DNA of 64,000 bases, taken from positions 1,426,001-1,490,000 of the forward strand of contig JACGCN010000006.1 in the NCBI GenBank assembly GCA_014905825.1, in the 5' to 3' direction. Shown here piece after piece: positions 1 to 12,581 of the stretch. The notes beneath the pieces are model-generated. The model was not told the origin of the DNA. It saw only the letters and a list, made by a program, of their open reading frames with translations, and ran no database searches. Both the position numbers and the translations under genes were made by a program. Numbering within the stretch: the first letter of the stretch is position 1; each line of letters begins with the position of its first letter. The DNA comes from Lyophyllum atratum (lineage: Eukaryota > Basidiomycota > Agaricomycetes > Agaricales > Lyophyllaceae).

Positions 1-2
1 TA

Positions 3-975
3 CTATAAGGAGTTCTCCTCGAGTTCCCTTTCCATCGTTGTGATCATTCGTTCCAAGCCACCAGCGCTAAGTGGGACCTCCAAGGCATGACCATCGTTAG
101 CGGAGGGCGTACCCAATGAGGGCGATGGCAAACCTCGGGGCGAAGAGGGCATGTCTCTCTGCGGTTCGGACAGGTGTAATCCAGAACTAGACTGTTGTGT
201 ACGGGGAGAGGCGGCCAGCCTAGGAGAAGGTGGTAGCCCAATCAATCGAGGGGAAGGAGGCAACCCGATCAGTCGTGGAGAAGTTGGCGAGGGCAGAAAT
301 CGAGGAGCAGGGACCCTTTTCGGCTTCTGCCCTGATTCCTCTGGTGGAGAAATGGTAAGCAGAGGCGGTGGAGGCGGCTTCCGGGTGTTCGGTGAAACCT
401 CCGACTTCTCCATCTTCGCGGGCGGGGAACGCGACATGCCATCATAAGTCTTGGGAGGAGAGGGAATATCTGGCTGAGCCTGGGGGTGTCGTCCAAAGCC
501 GAGTTCCTCGTCAGATGCCGCTTTTCGAAGACGCTTCTTGTTCCGGCGAATGATGACGACCACAACGACCAGTAGACATATCAAAAGTATCGTGCCCACC
601 ACAGCCGTGACAGCCCACATTGAGGATGAGTTGTTTGTAGCAGGAGTGGTAGATCGTAGCCGCAGGACGGGAGAAATCGACTCCTGCCACGTAAGTCAGA
701 TAATCACGAAGAAGAGGTGGAAGACGGCAACGTACGTGGATAGTTGTGTCCCGTCTTTCCAACCTAGGGTCCTGTACGACATCGTGTGAGGTGCTGCCTG
801 GTTTCCTGAAAGTGAAAGCATACCAATTAATGACATATTAGCGGTAGAATAGAAAAGTAACGGACTCGAGGTTGCGCGGTGGAATCAACTGAGTATCAAT
901 GGGTCCAGCCCAGCAACTACCTTGTAGTAAGCTACAAGCCACTAAAAGAAGCAATACAACGCCCATGGAACCCAT
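3..975 (-). CDS. Single-pass membrane protein with signal peptide and proline-rich tail
   Basis: The main exon (620 down to 3) encodes a transmembrane helix (WAVTAVVGTILLICLLVVVVVI), a basic stop-transfer stretch (RRNKKRLRK) and a Pro/Ser-rich cytoplasmic tail with repeated SPRLIGLPP units. Upstream exons supply an S/T/N-rich extracellular stalk (around PATNNSSS) and, from ATG 975, a hydrophobic start (MGSMGVVLLLLVACSLLQG) that looks like a signal peptide. A spliced exon around 692-790 can encode KPGSTSHDVVQDPRLERRD, joined by an intron of about 60 bp (GTACGT..CAG). The phase of the first intron could not be settled, so the N-terminal exons are tentative. Function is unknown. The architecture resembles fungal wall-sensor or mid2-like proteins, but no named domain is seen. 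Confidence 0.6.
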
Positions 976-999
976 GACTTATGGCTCCTGGCCGAAGTC

Positions 1000-1696
1000 G
1001 AAGGGAATGGTGAAGGAGATCAACTCGCGACGTCCAGAACAAGGAGGACCTGTCACATTCGTTTTATATGTGACCCATGACGTGACTCGATGATCGTTTC
1101 CGTGGACACTGGCACTGGCAGTGGAACACGGAGTTCATTGAATCATTCGGAAGCTTGTGAGCAAGTTTCCTCCAGTCCTTCTCTAGCCCGGGCACAACTC
1201 CTAGACACATTTTTCATTCACTGTCAGCGAGGTCTCAGGGCCAAGAGGAAACTATGCTCGGACCGTTGTGCTCAGGCGACCGAACCCCGACCGCTAGACC
1301 CTAGGGGCTTGCAGGGCCACGCTCAATCATATCCCCATCAAAATCATGATTGGTGCTGAAGACCTTCCACCGTGACAGGGAAGGCTCGTGAGAGAGAGCA
1401 GGTTTGGCCTGGGGCGTCGTGGCTTTCTGATCCAGACTTCACCATATGTGACCGTCCATTCATTTTGAACGATTATTTTCAAAATCGATTTTTGGAGTAT
1501 GGTATCGAGACTATTAACTAATGTGACCAGTAGAATTTGCGCTGTTGATACAGCATGATTATCTCGCATGTGGGCAAGCCGACCGCGTATCTAGGATCTG
1601 ATGCGCTTGGTGCTTGCGCATCAACGCCCTGCCAACGGACCGCCCTTCATATACAGGCACCTGTGTAGGTCGATCGTAATTGACTTCCTTGAATCC
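1000..1696. other. Intergenic, divergent promoter region
   Basis: This stretch lies between the divergent genes starting at 975 (-) and 1697 (+). It holds only short, low-quality open frames. No RNA gene or repeat was recognised. It should carry both promoters. Confidence 0.4.
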
Positions 1697-3697
1697 ATGG
1701 TGTCCTCTACTACCACAATGAAGCTCGCCCTCGATAATTCCGATCCTCTGACGCTGGCCATGGCGCCACCCCCGAATGAGAAACCGGAAGAACGTCTTGC
1801 CAGGGAAATACGCGAAGAACGCGCTCGTGAAGTCAGTAAACGCATTGATGCTGAACTCAAACTCGCCAAAGCGGCCATGAAGAAGAAGCAAAGCACAGTC
1901 AAGGTTTTGATTCTTGGACAAAGCCTGAGTGGTATGTCTCTCTGTCCTCTCTACATCATAACAGGAAACCGATGCCAGCTGTGGTGACAGGCAAATCAAC
2001 GACGATAAAAAGTGCGGGAATAATATGTGACAATATATATGCTCATCCTCTTGATTTAGACTTCCAGATGACTTATGCGCAGCGATCCTGGGCGGAACAA
2101 CGTAATTCCTGGAAAGCCGTGATATTGCTGAACCTAGCCCGGTCGGTGAACTTTGTCGTTGATGTCCTTGCAGAAGAACTGCGCATTGCACGGGGGGTTT
2201 ATCTAGACCAAGAGGGTGGAACACCACCCACACCTCACATTGGTCTTACAGAGCAACATGAAAGCTTAACACTCAGACTTGCTCCTCTTCGCCAAATCGA
2301 ACGGGACCTCAAGATGCTGCTTGGTTCAGGCTCCTCTGAATTCGATGATACTCGAGATAAAACTTCCCATCCCACCGGACGAAGTAATAGTACTCTGACG
2401 AATTTGCACTTGCGTTCAACCTCTGGTTGGAAGACTGTGTTGGATCATATTCGCAGTCCAACCGCAGGAAAGGATCGGCAACTACAAACAGTAGCTTCTG
2501 GCGTGATCATCAGCCTAAAGGATGACATCCGTAAACTCTGGGAAGATCCTATCCTCCAACAAATCTTACGGAAGCGTCATATAAGACTGGAGGATACGCC
2601 TGGCTTGTGAGCTTGATTTCGCTCGCGAGTTCTGTCATGTATACACTGACATGCCTTTGCTCAAAAGCTTTTTGCGGGATGTCGACCGTATTGCGTCTTC
2701 AGATTATGCTCCGTCGGATGCAGATGTAATACGGGCACGCCTTCGCACAACTGGTGTACAGGAATATCATCTTACGCTGGACCGAGGTCCGGCACTTCAT
2801 TTTTAACCTATACCTTTTTCTTGTGGTTCTAACGGACTATTGGGTCACTAGAGACTCCCTCGGCCCTTAACTGGGTCATATACGATGTTGCGGGTGTGTT
2901 TAGTGGCCACTCTGACAGAGTTCAAGGGCTAATCACCTCTGCGCAGGTAATCGGACATCCGTGTGTATCATTTCCTGTTGAAATTGCGGGCTCGACTCAT
3001 CTTTCCCGCCCTCGAAGCGAGCTGCTTGGATCCCTTACTTCAAAGACATCACGACCATAATTTTCTTAGCCCCTTTGTCAGCGTTCGATGAGACATTACT
3101 GGAGGACCCAACGACCAATAGCATGCGGGACACATTCTCTTTATGGAAGACTGTCTGTTCAAGCAAGCTCCTTGCAGATGTCCAGATTGTAAGACTTCTA
3201 TTCCGTTGATGTTATTCTACATTCTTAAAATGAAGGATAGATACTCTTTTTAAACAAGACAGACATACTCCAGAAGAAGCTCGAGTCCGGGGTGAGGGTA
3301 GGCGACTACCTTCCTGAATTTCAGGACAGGAGTAACGACTTCGCTACAGTGACCACATGTGAGTCTAGTGCATGAGTTGCTATCATTAACTCACAGTGTA
3401 TAGGGTTCCGCCGAACGTTCAGTCGTATCTACAAGGATAACAGTCCCCCAAAACGCGCGTTGAGTGTACATTTCACATCCGTCGTAGTAAGGCCTGCCTT
3501 GTCGCAGATCATCGATTAAAGATAATCTGACTTGCGCGTATAGGATACAAAAGCCACTGCTCAAACCCTTGCTGCAGGTACAGTTGGCTCGAAGGCTGTC
3601 TTGACCGCGTGACAAGGCCGTTTACTCAACCTTCTTTATCCTCCCAGTGCAAGCTGTCATACTCCGAAAAGATGTTATTGACGCCGGCCTCTTGTAA
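1697..3697 (+). CDS. G-protein alpha subunit-like GTPase (basidiomycete expanded family)
   Basis: A heterotrimeric G-alpha-like GTPase expected at the inner face of the plasma membrane. Exon 1 (from ATG 1697) encodes a charged amphipathic N-terminal helix and the P-loop start VKVLILGQSLSG. The P-loop is completed by GKSTTIK across introns 1932-1990 and 2012-2070. The helical domain follows (FQMTYAQRSWAEQR..NLARSVN). Later exons give VDRIASSDYAPSDADVIRARLRTTG (switch I region), WVIYDVAG (G3), FLAPLSAFDETLLEDP, FLNKTDIL (G4), and the G-alpha C-terminus VILRKDVIDAGLL, ending at TAA 3695-3697. The acidic loop inserted in the helical domain (around GSGSSEFDDTRDK) is typical of the expanded basidiomycete class. 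All frames can be joined with short introns. It is paralogous to the broken copy at 12582-14855. The G3 glycine/arginine motif is degenerate (DVAGVFSGHS around an intron), so nucleotide cycling may differ from canonical G-alpha. Confidence 0.85.
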
Positions 3698-3814
3698 CTC
3701 TTCGTATGTGCTTTATATGTGGCTCCTTACTACCCTCTGAAACATGAACAGCAGAGTCCGACTGCAGGTGGACATGATCAATCAACATTCCTAGAAACAA
3801 AATCGTCCTGCTCC

Positions 3815-5932
3815 CTACAATTCCATCCGGGGTATATCCTTCCTCTTCTCGTATAGATCATAGGCAGGCTGCTGTCCGGCAGCTTGGAGCTCTCTGGAAA
3901 CCTTCTCCGCGCCTTTGAATACGCGTATGAGATTAGCCCCAGTCAGGCCAGCGAGCTCATACTTATTCCATCCTCGCTTGTATAGTTCAGCAATCTACTA
4001 GAGATACTGTGTCAGCAAGTTATTACGGAGCAATTAGGAGTTACTCACTAGTGCAGGGTATTTAGACACATCTTCTAAACCAACAGGCGCGCTATCGATT
4101 CCGTCATAATCACTACCAAGTCCCACGCTGACATGACTGGTTAACAGAGAAAAGGATGAGATTCAGAGGGCCTTACTGTTTCTTTCCAGTAATGGTAGCG
4201 ATGTGGTCGACATGGTCGGCTACGGTTTGCACATTCGCTTCACCCGGCTGCGCGACGAAGAATGGAGCAAAATTAACCTGAAACTTGGCAGTAAGTTTTG
4301 CGGTGCTACCAGAGAGAAATAGTTGGACTACCATCACAACCGCATCTTTCTGGCCTTCGCCAGTGCCAACAAGGCGCAGGATATCATCAGGGACGTTGCG
4401 AGGAACATCGTGGATAGCCCTCGCGGAAGAATGAGACCAGATGACTGGCGCTTTCGAGTGATTGAGCGCTTGAGCGGCCGTAGCGTCAGACGTATGTGAA
4501 AGATCTACAAGAACCCCTAGTCGGTTCATCTCTTCTATCAAGGTACGTCCAAAGGAGCTTGTGGTGGGTGAACTGCATGAGCACGGTGCGCGTAATTTCA
4601 GATCTAGGAATCGCATACCTCAAGCCATTGTGGCGAGGGGTGATGCCTGGCAAGAACCCGCACGAATCTGCGAACGCATTGTGGCATGTATGCGTCAGAG
4701 TTACGTATCTTACTCCGAGGGCGTGGTACTGGCGAAGGACTGCAAGCGAGTTCCCGAGCTGATGACCACTATAAACCGAGATGAGTAACCTGAACTTACG
4801 AAGGAAAGGCAATGGTGCATTACCCTTCAACACCTAAGAGACTTGCAATCTTCCCATTCTTGATGGCATCCCTGATATCGTCTGATCCGGCTGCAAACTG
4901 GAATGTCTGGAGAGAGGGAAATGAACAGGACACGAGGAGGACATGCTGATGCTGCGCACCGTTGGGTATTTTTCCATCAGTTGCCTTGCAATGTCGATTT
5001 GTTCTAGGGTATCACTGGAAAGAACCTTCATTAGTGATGGTAACTAAAGTCAGGAAGCAGCTGACCGGACGCTCCACGCCGCCGTCGTGAAGTCCTCTCC
5101 CTCCTCCTCGGGGGTTGGACAGGTCGTATACACTGACCTATCGAATGCGTGAGCTAACACGACGGTGCATGATAGAGTTGATATTCACCAAAAGAAGCCC
5201 CCAACTTTGCCTTGCCTCAAGCGAGGAATATCAACATGGGCAGGGCATACGAGACTCCAGATCAATGGCAGATGCATTATTTGCGAATTTGAGGCGCGTA
5301 AGGAAGGGAAGGTCTGAAGAATACGCATAAGACGCCGACGAGTCCAATTTCGGAGTGAAACCACATACCAATATGTCCGTCCTTGAGCGAGAGAATCAGC
5401 TTCAACGGAAAGCCTTCTCAGCGACGGCCTGAGCCACTTTACTCACAATAACGGGAGCCTTGTCCAGGATCGCTAGAGCGGCCAACATTGGATCCTTAGG
5501 TAGCAGACCAAAGAGCGGGTAGAACTTGTCCTCGAGAAGGGGCTGGAAGCCCACGAGAAGCACTAGACCAGCGACAAAAAGCATAGTCAATACCCCCCAT
5601 ACAATGCCACGCGTCTTGGGGTCCGCTTCGCAATGTGTAGCCTGTGCTTGACCGTTCTCTTCACGGTATTGGGGACGGCGTCCGAGAAGAAGAGAAGAAC
5701 TTTCTGTAGGAGTCGTTTGAGACGACATGATCGTGGACGAAGGAGAGAGAACTGTCTGAGCAAGCCCTAGGACACTCGCAGTTTGTGCTGCCTTACGAGC
5801 TGCCTTGCTGCTACCGTCAGTCTTGCTGCGTGACCAGAACTTGTACCACGGTCGTTCGTGTGTGGATCGAGAAGAGCTGCTGCTGTCGCTGGAAGAATGC
5901 GAGCCCCTGCTTGAACTTCTGGAACGAGTCAT
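3815..5932 (-). CDS. Membrane dipeptidase (renal dipeptidase family, peptidase M19), type II membrane anchored
   Basis: A zinc-dependent dipeptidase. The 5' exon from ATG 5932 encodes a Ser/Arg-rich cytoplasmic head, a dileucine-like TESSSLLLG segment and one membrane helix ([20 protein letters not shown]), so the catalytic part should be lumenal or extracellular. Visible M19 motifs are DGHID spliced at 5350-5370, [43 protein letters not shown], the metal-site region [11 protein letters not shown] and the end [15 protein letters not shown]. The frame breaks at about 5238-5243: the family has MPGHVDIPR, whereas here one extra C separates the ATG CCC TGC and CAT GTT GAT codons. This is either a sequence error or an inactivating insertion. 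An alternative start lies at 5986. Confidence 0.88.
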
Positions 5933-6208
5933 CAAGGGCGAAACAACGATGTGACAGCATGGTAGCGTGTGGGGCACCAGACACATAGGGCCGGTCCGAT
6001 CCTGAGGCCATGCGATAACTAGGCGATAATCTTAGGAGGTATGACGATTGATGAGAGAGGGATGGCACAATGTTCTGATGGCAATACAGAAAAAAGTGTA
6101 TAACAAATTAAAATACATGTTTTGTCCAGCAACTACCTGGCGGATATAAATAATGCAGGGAGAGGTAAAACGACCAGAGACCCATGTCTAAGTTTTGATG
6201 CCAAGCCC
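5933..6208. other. Intergenic between two minus-strand genes
   Basis: This short gap holds the 3' end of the fumarate reductase gene and the promoter of the dipeptidase gene. It is AT-rich around 6080-6125. No further feature was recognised. Confidence 0.3.
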
Positions 6209-8285
<2,077 letters not shown>

Positions 8286-8470
8286 TTGAGTAGATGAGGG
8301 TAGGAGGAGGTGAGATTTCAGATGTCCGGGAATGGTTGTGGTGGTACTTTATACCCTGCTCTGCCGTTCTCCCGGTCCACATGTGATTCGCATTCCCCCG
8401 CATGTGATCGCCGATTGCAGCCTGAATATGGTAATCGGCGGACTCGCCCGGTCCATTCAATTGCCGACCC

Positions 8471-9653
8471 CTATAATCTATGGTACTCCTCTATTTTCGT
8501 ACCACGTCCTCTAGCACTCGGCACACCCGGGAAACCTCCTCGTTCATGCTCATCAGTCAAGCTCTCTAATAATATCAGGCCCTTCACTTTCTCTCCAGGT
8601 GTCCCTCCCTCCACATCCCCATCTATAAACACATCCCGGTGTGCGTCCACATACGCCGGGTATACAATTTGTTCCCAGTAGCCCGGCGGGTCTCTCCAAA
8701 GTGTTCCCTCTGGATCGGATTGCACTCCAGTTGGGCAGCCGTAGTGGAGGTAGAGCGGGCGGAGTTAGCGCAAGCGGGTATTCAGGAATCGTTCGAACAA
8801 TACATTGATCAGGACAGCCGTTAGGGTTGCCTTCTCAAATATGGGAACGCAATGTAGTCTTACCTGCCGTGTGGTAGCCGTGCCTCTCGTGGCGCCTCTT
8901 TCTCAATACCTCTTCTGGCGTTCTCAGAAATATACGGACATCTAGTTGATCTATCACGTCCTGGTATTATTCTTAGCGGGAAGAGTGAGAAGACGCAAGA
9001 CTCTAATCGTCATACCTGATTCCAGTATAGAAGGAAACCATCCACCAAGCCCCATATTATTTTCTCCCGCCCACTCCGTTCTCGTTCCTGCCGTATACGG
9101 GCAAAGACGTCGATCCACTCATTTCTCAAAGCGTCGTCTATCTTGACCTCCTTCTGCTCATTGAGGTGATCGTGACTTCGATGGTCGGGCGGGATCTTTC
9201 CTGTCTCCTTCACCTCCCTCAGGAAATTGACAAGTTTGGGCCAGACTATTGCTCCTGGCGCCGCGTCCCAGTCCTGCACGTCGTAGATCGGGTGGACAGG
9301 CACTAACTCCTGAGGCTAGAAATGATCTCCGCGGCTCAAGTCTTGACTTCGTAGGCGATGGAAGATACGCACCGGTGCGAAGTCCTAAGAAACAGCAGAA
9401 AGAAGATTTAGTTTGATCGCAGATCGGAACGACCAATCGTAAAGAAAAGAACAGACATCCTGGTGGATGATCACAGAATCAGGCAGAATGCGCTTGAGAT
9501 GTTTTGCAAGCGTAGTTTTCCCTGAACAAGTTGCGCCCCTTAGAACATGCAAACTGTTATTTACATCCCGATCGCGGAGAGAGATATTGCTCACCCTACC
9601 CCGACTAATATCACTCGAGTCTTTTCAGGCGTTGATACACCGTTGTCAGCCAT
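8471..9653 (-). CDS. NRK1: Nicotinamide riboside kinase (NRK1-like P-loop kinase)
   Basis: It phosphorylates nicotinamide riboside to NMN in NAD salvage, in cytosol or nucleus. The first exon (ATG 9653) reads MADNGVSTPEKTRVILVGVG. It splices in phase into GGATCSGKTTLAKHLKRILP, the Walker A loop, and then SVIIHQD (the substrate-binding DDF region). Downstream segments are VHPIYDVQDWDAAPGAIVWP, IIWGLVDGFLLYWN, the lid RIFLRTPEEVLRKRRHERHG and the family-typical DPEGTLWRDPPGYWEQIVYP with YVDAH. The stop is at 8471-8473. Introns are short. It pairs functionally with the NAD(H) diphosphatase at 58935-60625, though that gene is far away. Confidence 0.88.
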
Positions 9654-10243
9654 ACCCAGATCAAAGCGAGACTTAGGGTTTATGGAGGACAGGCTAGGCG
9701 GTGGAGGTCACGGTGAGTCAGCACCTCAAGAGAGAGGGACAAGCCTAGGCCTGAGCGAAAAATGACACAAGGAAAATATCGGCACTTCGGTGATCGGACC
9801 GAGCTCCCGGGCCCCACAAAGAAAGCTTCACCAGGTGTTATAGCAGAACTACGGTTCTGGGCCCGCTGTTTATAGGCCTGGATATCTGGATACACAAAAG
9901 GTGAAAACGACTTCGGACCGCAGAATACGGTACAACAAGTAGTCGAACTTTGACCCAATGACCAGTGCCCGCGGATATCAGACTCCCGGTGTAGCTCTAG
10001 CTACCATCAATGTCGCGACTTGTACTATAAGTATCCGGCCTCAACAGGCGGGGGCGGATGACATCGACGTCGACAAGCTCTTCCACATTTTCGCTCAGCA
10101 GTCTCTACATTGATTTTGGCACGTGATGGAAGGTATTCTACGACGTCATCGCCGTCATCATGTGTGGTCCAGTGCCATGCATAAAAGGCGCGGCTTAAGA
10201 ACACACATTGCCTTCTTCAACTTTCTAATTTATCACACGCACA
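9654..10243. promoter_or_regulatory. Divergent promoter region between NRK1 and the mitochondrial protein gene
   Basis: The two genes flanking this 590-bp gap diverge from it. A TATA-like stretch (CATAAAAGG at about 10179) sits about 65 bp upstream of ATG 10244. No other signal could be assigned. Confidence 0.4.
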
Positions 10244-11087
10244 ATGTTTCGCTCTCAAGCAGTTCGCGTCGCCCGATCCACCGTCACAGCTCCAGCTGCT
10301 GCACGTACCGTGAGATCTGCTTCATATCATACTACTACCACCGTTTAACCCACTTTCGCAATCATTGCAGACATTGCGGTGGTATGCAACAACGACTCCT
10401 CCTCCCCCACCAGCAGGGCAGCCAGCTCCTAACCCAAAAGCAAAGAACGCCGGCTCCTCCAACACCGTTCTGCTTGCAACGCTTGCTGTCGCAGCAGTTG
10501 CGGGGGCTTTCTACTTTTATGCAAAACCGGAAGATGCAGACGCTTTGAAGGAAAAAGCCAAGAAAGACCAGGAAGAGATGGAGCGTAAAGCTCGTGAGTC
10601 GGTGCAAGCAGGGAAAGCGCGGGCCGATGATGCATACAGGCAAGGTCAAGCAAAATACGATGAAACCAAGGTGACTCAACAGTTGCCCCCGTTCCTCACC
10701 ACGACTAACCTGTTTGTCGTCAGGCTACCGGACAGGCCAAAGTACAAGAAGCCGAGGAACGAGCTCGGCAGGCGGCTCAAGAGGCCCAGGCCAAGTTTGA
10801 CACCTACAAGTCTACAGCTCAGAAGACCCTTTCTGATGCACGCGAGTCGACGGAGAATCTCTATCAAGAGGCGAAATCTGCTACAGGACCGCAAAGTATC
10901 TGAGGTGCGATCGGAAGCGGAGAGGAAGGCACAGGAAGCGAAAGCGAAAGCACAGGAAGCGAAGACTGGATGGTTTAGCTGGTTGGGATATGGCAAGTCC
11001 AAAGCTGAGGTTGCGAAGGAAGAGGCGGCCGGTAAGGTTGCAGAGTCCGCTGAGGACGTGAAGAAGCGAGCCGAGAAACACACATGA
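10244..11087 (+). CDS. Small mitochondrial membrane protein with Ala/Lys/Glu-rich amphipathic repeats
   Basis: Exon 1 (ATG 10244) encodes a classic matrix-targeting start (MFRSQAVRVARSTVTAPAAA). It splices over an intron of about 60 bp into LRWYATTTPPPPP, a single membrane helix (TVLLATLAVAAVAGAFYFYA), and a long Lys/Glu/Ala/Gln-rich amphipathic helix with LEA-like character. The end, KTGWFSWLGYGKSKAEVAKEEAAGKV..AEKHT, is conserved-looking. A second intron removes GTGACTC..CGTCAG (about 10669-10723). The frame changes at about 10885-10895: KSATGPQSI runs into TGA, while the conserved WFSWLGYGK end lies in another frame with no plausible intron between. A one-base indel is therefore likely. 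The function is unknown; an inner-membrane or cristae-associated role is only an inference. Confidence 0.7.
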
Positions 11088-11424
11088 CCCATTCACAACT
11101 TCTCTCAAGAGGCATCGTGTAATGTTGACTGTAGAAAACTGTAGCCTCCGATTTCTGTATTGCATCCGTATTTTATCAACATCTAGTCAGTAATCATATC
11201 ATCATCGTAACGTGGTGACAATGACACTTGAGGACGAGTTAAACTGGCGGGCCACACGACGTACATACCCATCTCAAACGCCCACATTGATCCATTTGTG
11301 AATGTCATGGCCAATGACTCTGGAAAGAGAGTAAAAGAATTAATACGAGGTGGAGCCTTGGACCCTAGCACTCACGGTTGTCCGTTCCGTCAGGATTGTG
11401 CGTAGGAAAGGGTACTGAGTTGGT

Positions 11425-12113
11425 CAAGAGGTGTCAGATTCACCGATCCCGACCGTCTGTTCATTTTTGATCGGTGATTTCCGAGAGCCGGCAATGTGTC
11501 GGCATGTAGTTGACGGCTTCTCGGCAAATGATACTGTGCAGACAGAATGAGCTCTTCGCGTTCAGCTGAGGCAGCCACCATCGAGTGTATTGTCGCTATG
11601 CTACGTTATAAGTCAAAAGAAAGACATTGGGATTGCGCAAAGCGGCTGGTGCATGAATTTTCAAGGGTATTGGCAGTTAGATAGGTTGAATGCGCCCTTG
11701 TTTCGGACGTGTTGCCTCTTTCAAAAGCCAAAATATTTTCGTCAAATGTAGGGGCTGGATTTAAACAACATGCAGAGAAATCAACAGAAGTGTATCCGGT
11801 TGGGTTTTGAACTTGTAGTCAGACTGAAGACGGTGTCTGTTCACTATTCAGAAGCAAAAGAATATTAATGCGATGCGGCGCGTGGAGATCTACACTATGT
11901 ACAGTGTTAGCTGACCATCTCGATGTCGCGTTCCATAGATTCGAACGTCCCCGAGGGTACTTGTTCGAGAGTGTACTTGTAGAAAACTAGTGGTTGCCGA
12001 ATTCGATCTCAGTCTCTTGGGATATCATGTGATCTTTCCTAATATGGTAGGAGGGTACCCCCCCCCAACAAATGTCAACAGACGGTCGGGATCGGTGAAT
12101 CTGACACCTCTTG
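11425..12113. mobile_element. Non-autonomous TIR element (MITE), hAT-like by 8-bp target duplication
   Basis: The element is 689 bp, bounded by perfect 37-bp terminal inverted repeats at 11425-11461 and 12077-12113 that start CAAGAGGTGTCAGATTCACC. Perfect 8-bp direct duplications GAGTTGGT flank it at 11417-11424 and 12114-12121. No transposase is encoded inside. The interior carries a C9 run at about 12059. An 8-bp duplication is the hallmark of the hAT superfamily, so a hAT-derived MITE is the best call. The untouched repeats suggest recent insertion. Confidence 0.88.
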
Positions 12114-12121
12114 GAGTTGGT

Positions 12122-12581
12122 ACTGAGGGTTAGAAATTGCTTACATCTCAAAGTTGTTTTCGGCTAGGCTGTAGATGTCAGGTAGAAAGGTATACATTAT
12201 TAATACTCATCTGCACACCCGCGACGAGCCACAGCATACTTGGCTCAATTTCGCACACGAAGCCAGCAAGCCAAAGCTTACTGAGGGACACTAGATGCTC
12301 CCGTACTAGCGGTGGTGACTCGTGAGCCCTTGAGCTCCAGAAATTTTGAAAGACAGCAAGGAAGCGTCGGGTATGCGATCCCCATTGGTTGAAGGTAACC
12401 AGAGTTGTAACCAACGGAACCATGGTTCATGTCGTTCGCAGGCGCCCGTCGATCAAAATGGGCTTCGGTTTGTTCCCTGCATGGGAAACTGGCTGTCCTA
12501 CACTCATGAACGGCACCGGCTGTCTTGCTCGGTCAATCTTCCGTCCTGACATCTCGAGCCCAACGGTACACGCCCTCTAGA
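12122..12581. other. Intergenic, upstream of second G-alpha copy
   Basis: This sequence lies between the TIR element and the start of the broken G-alpha gene. It presumably contains that gene's promoter. No conserved coding signal was seen. Confidence 0.3.

Noticed and set aside
1559..2233. Long minus-strand frame opposite the G-alpha gene
   Set aside because: It is the antisense shadow of conserved G-alpha exons and has no recognisable motif.
12057..12068. Poly-C tract
   Set aside because: It is only a short homopolymer inside the TIR element; no G-quadruplex spacing is present.
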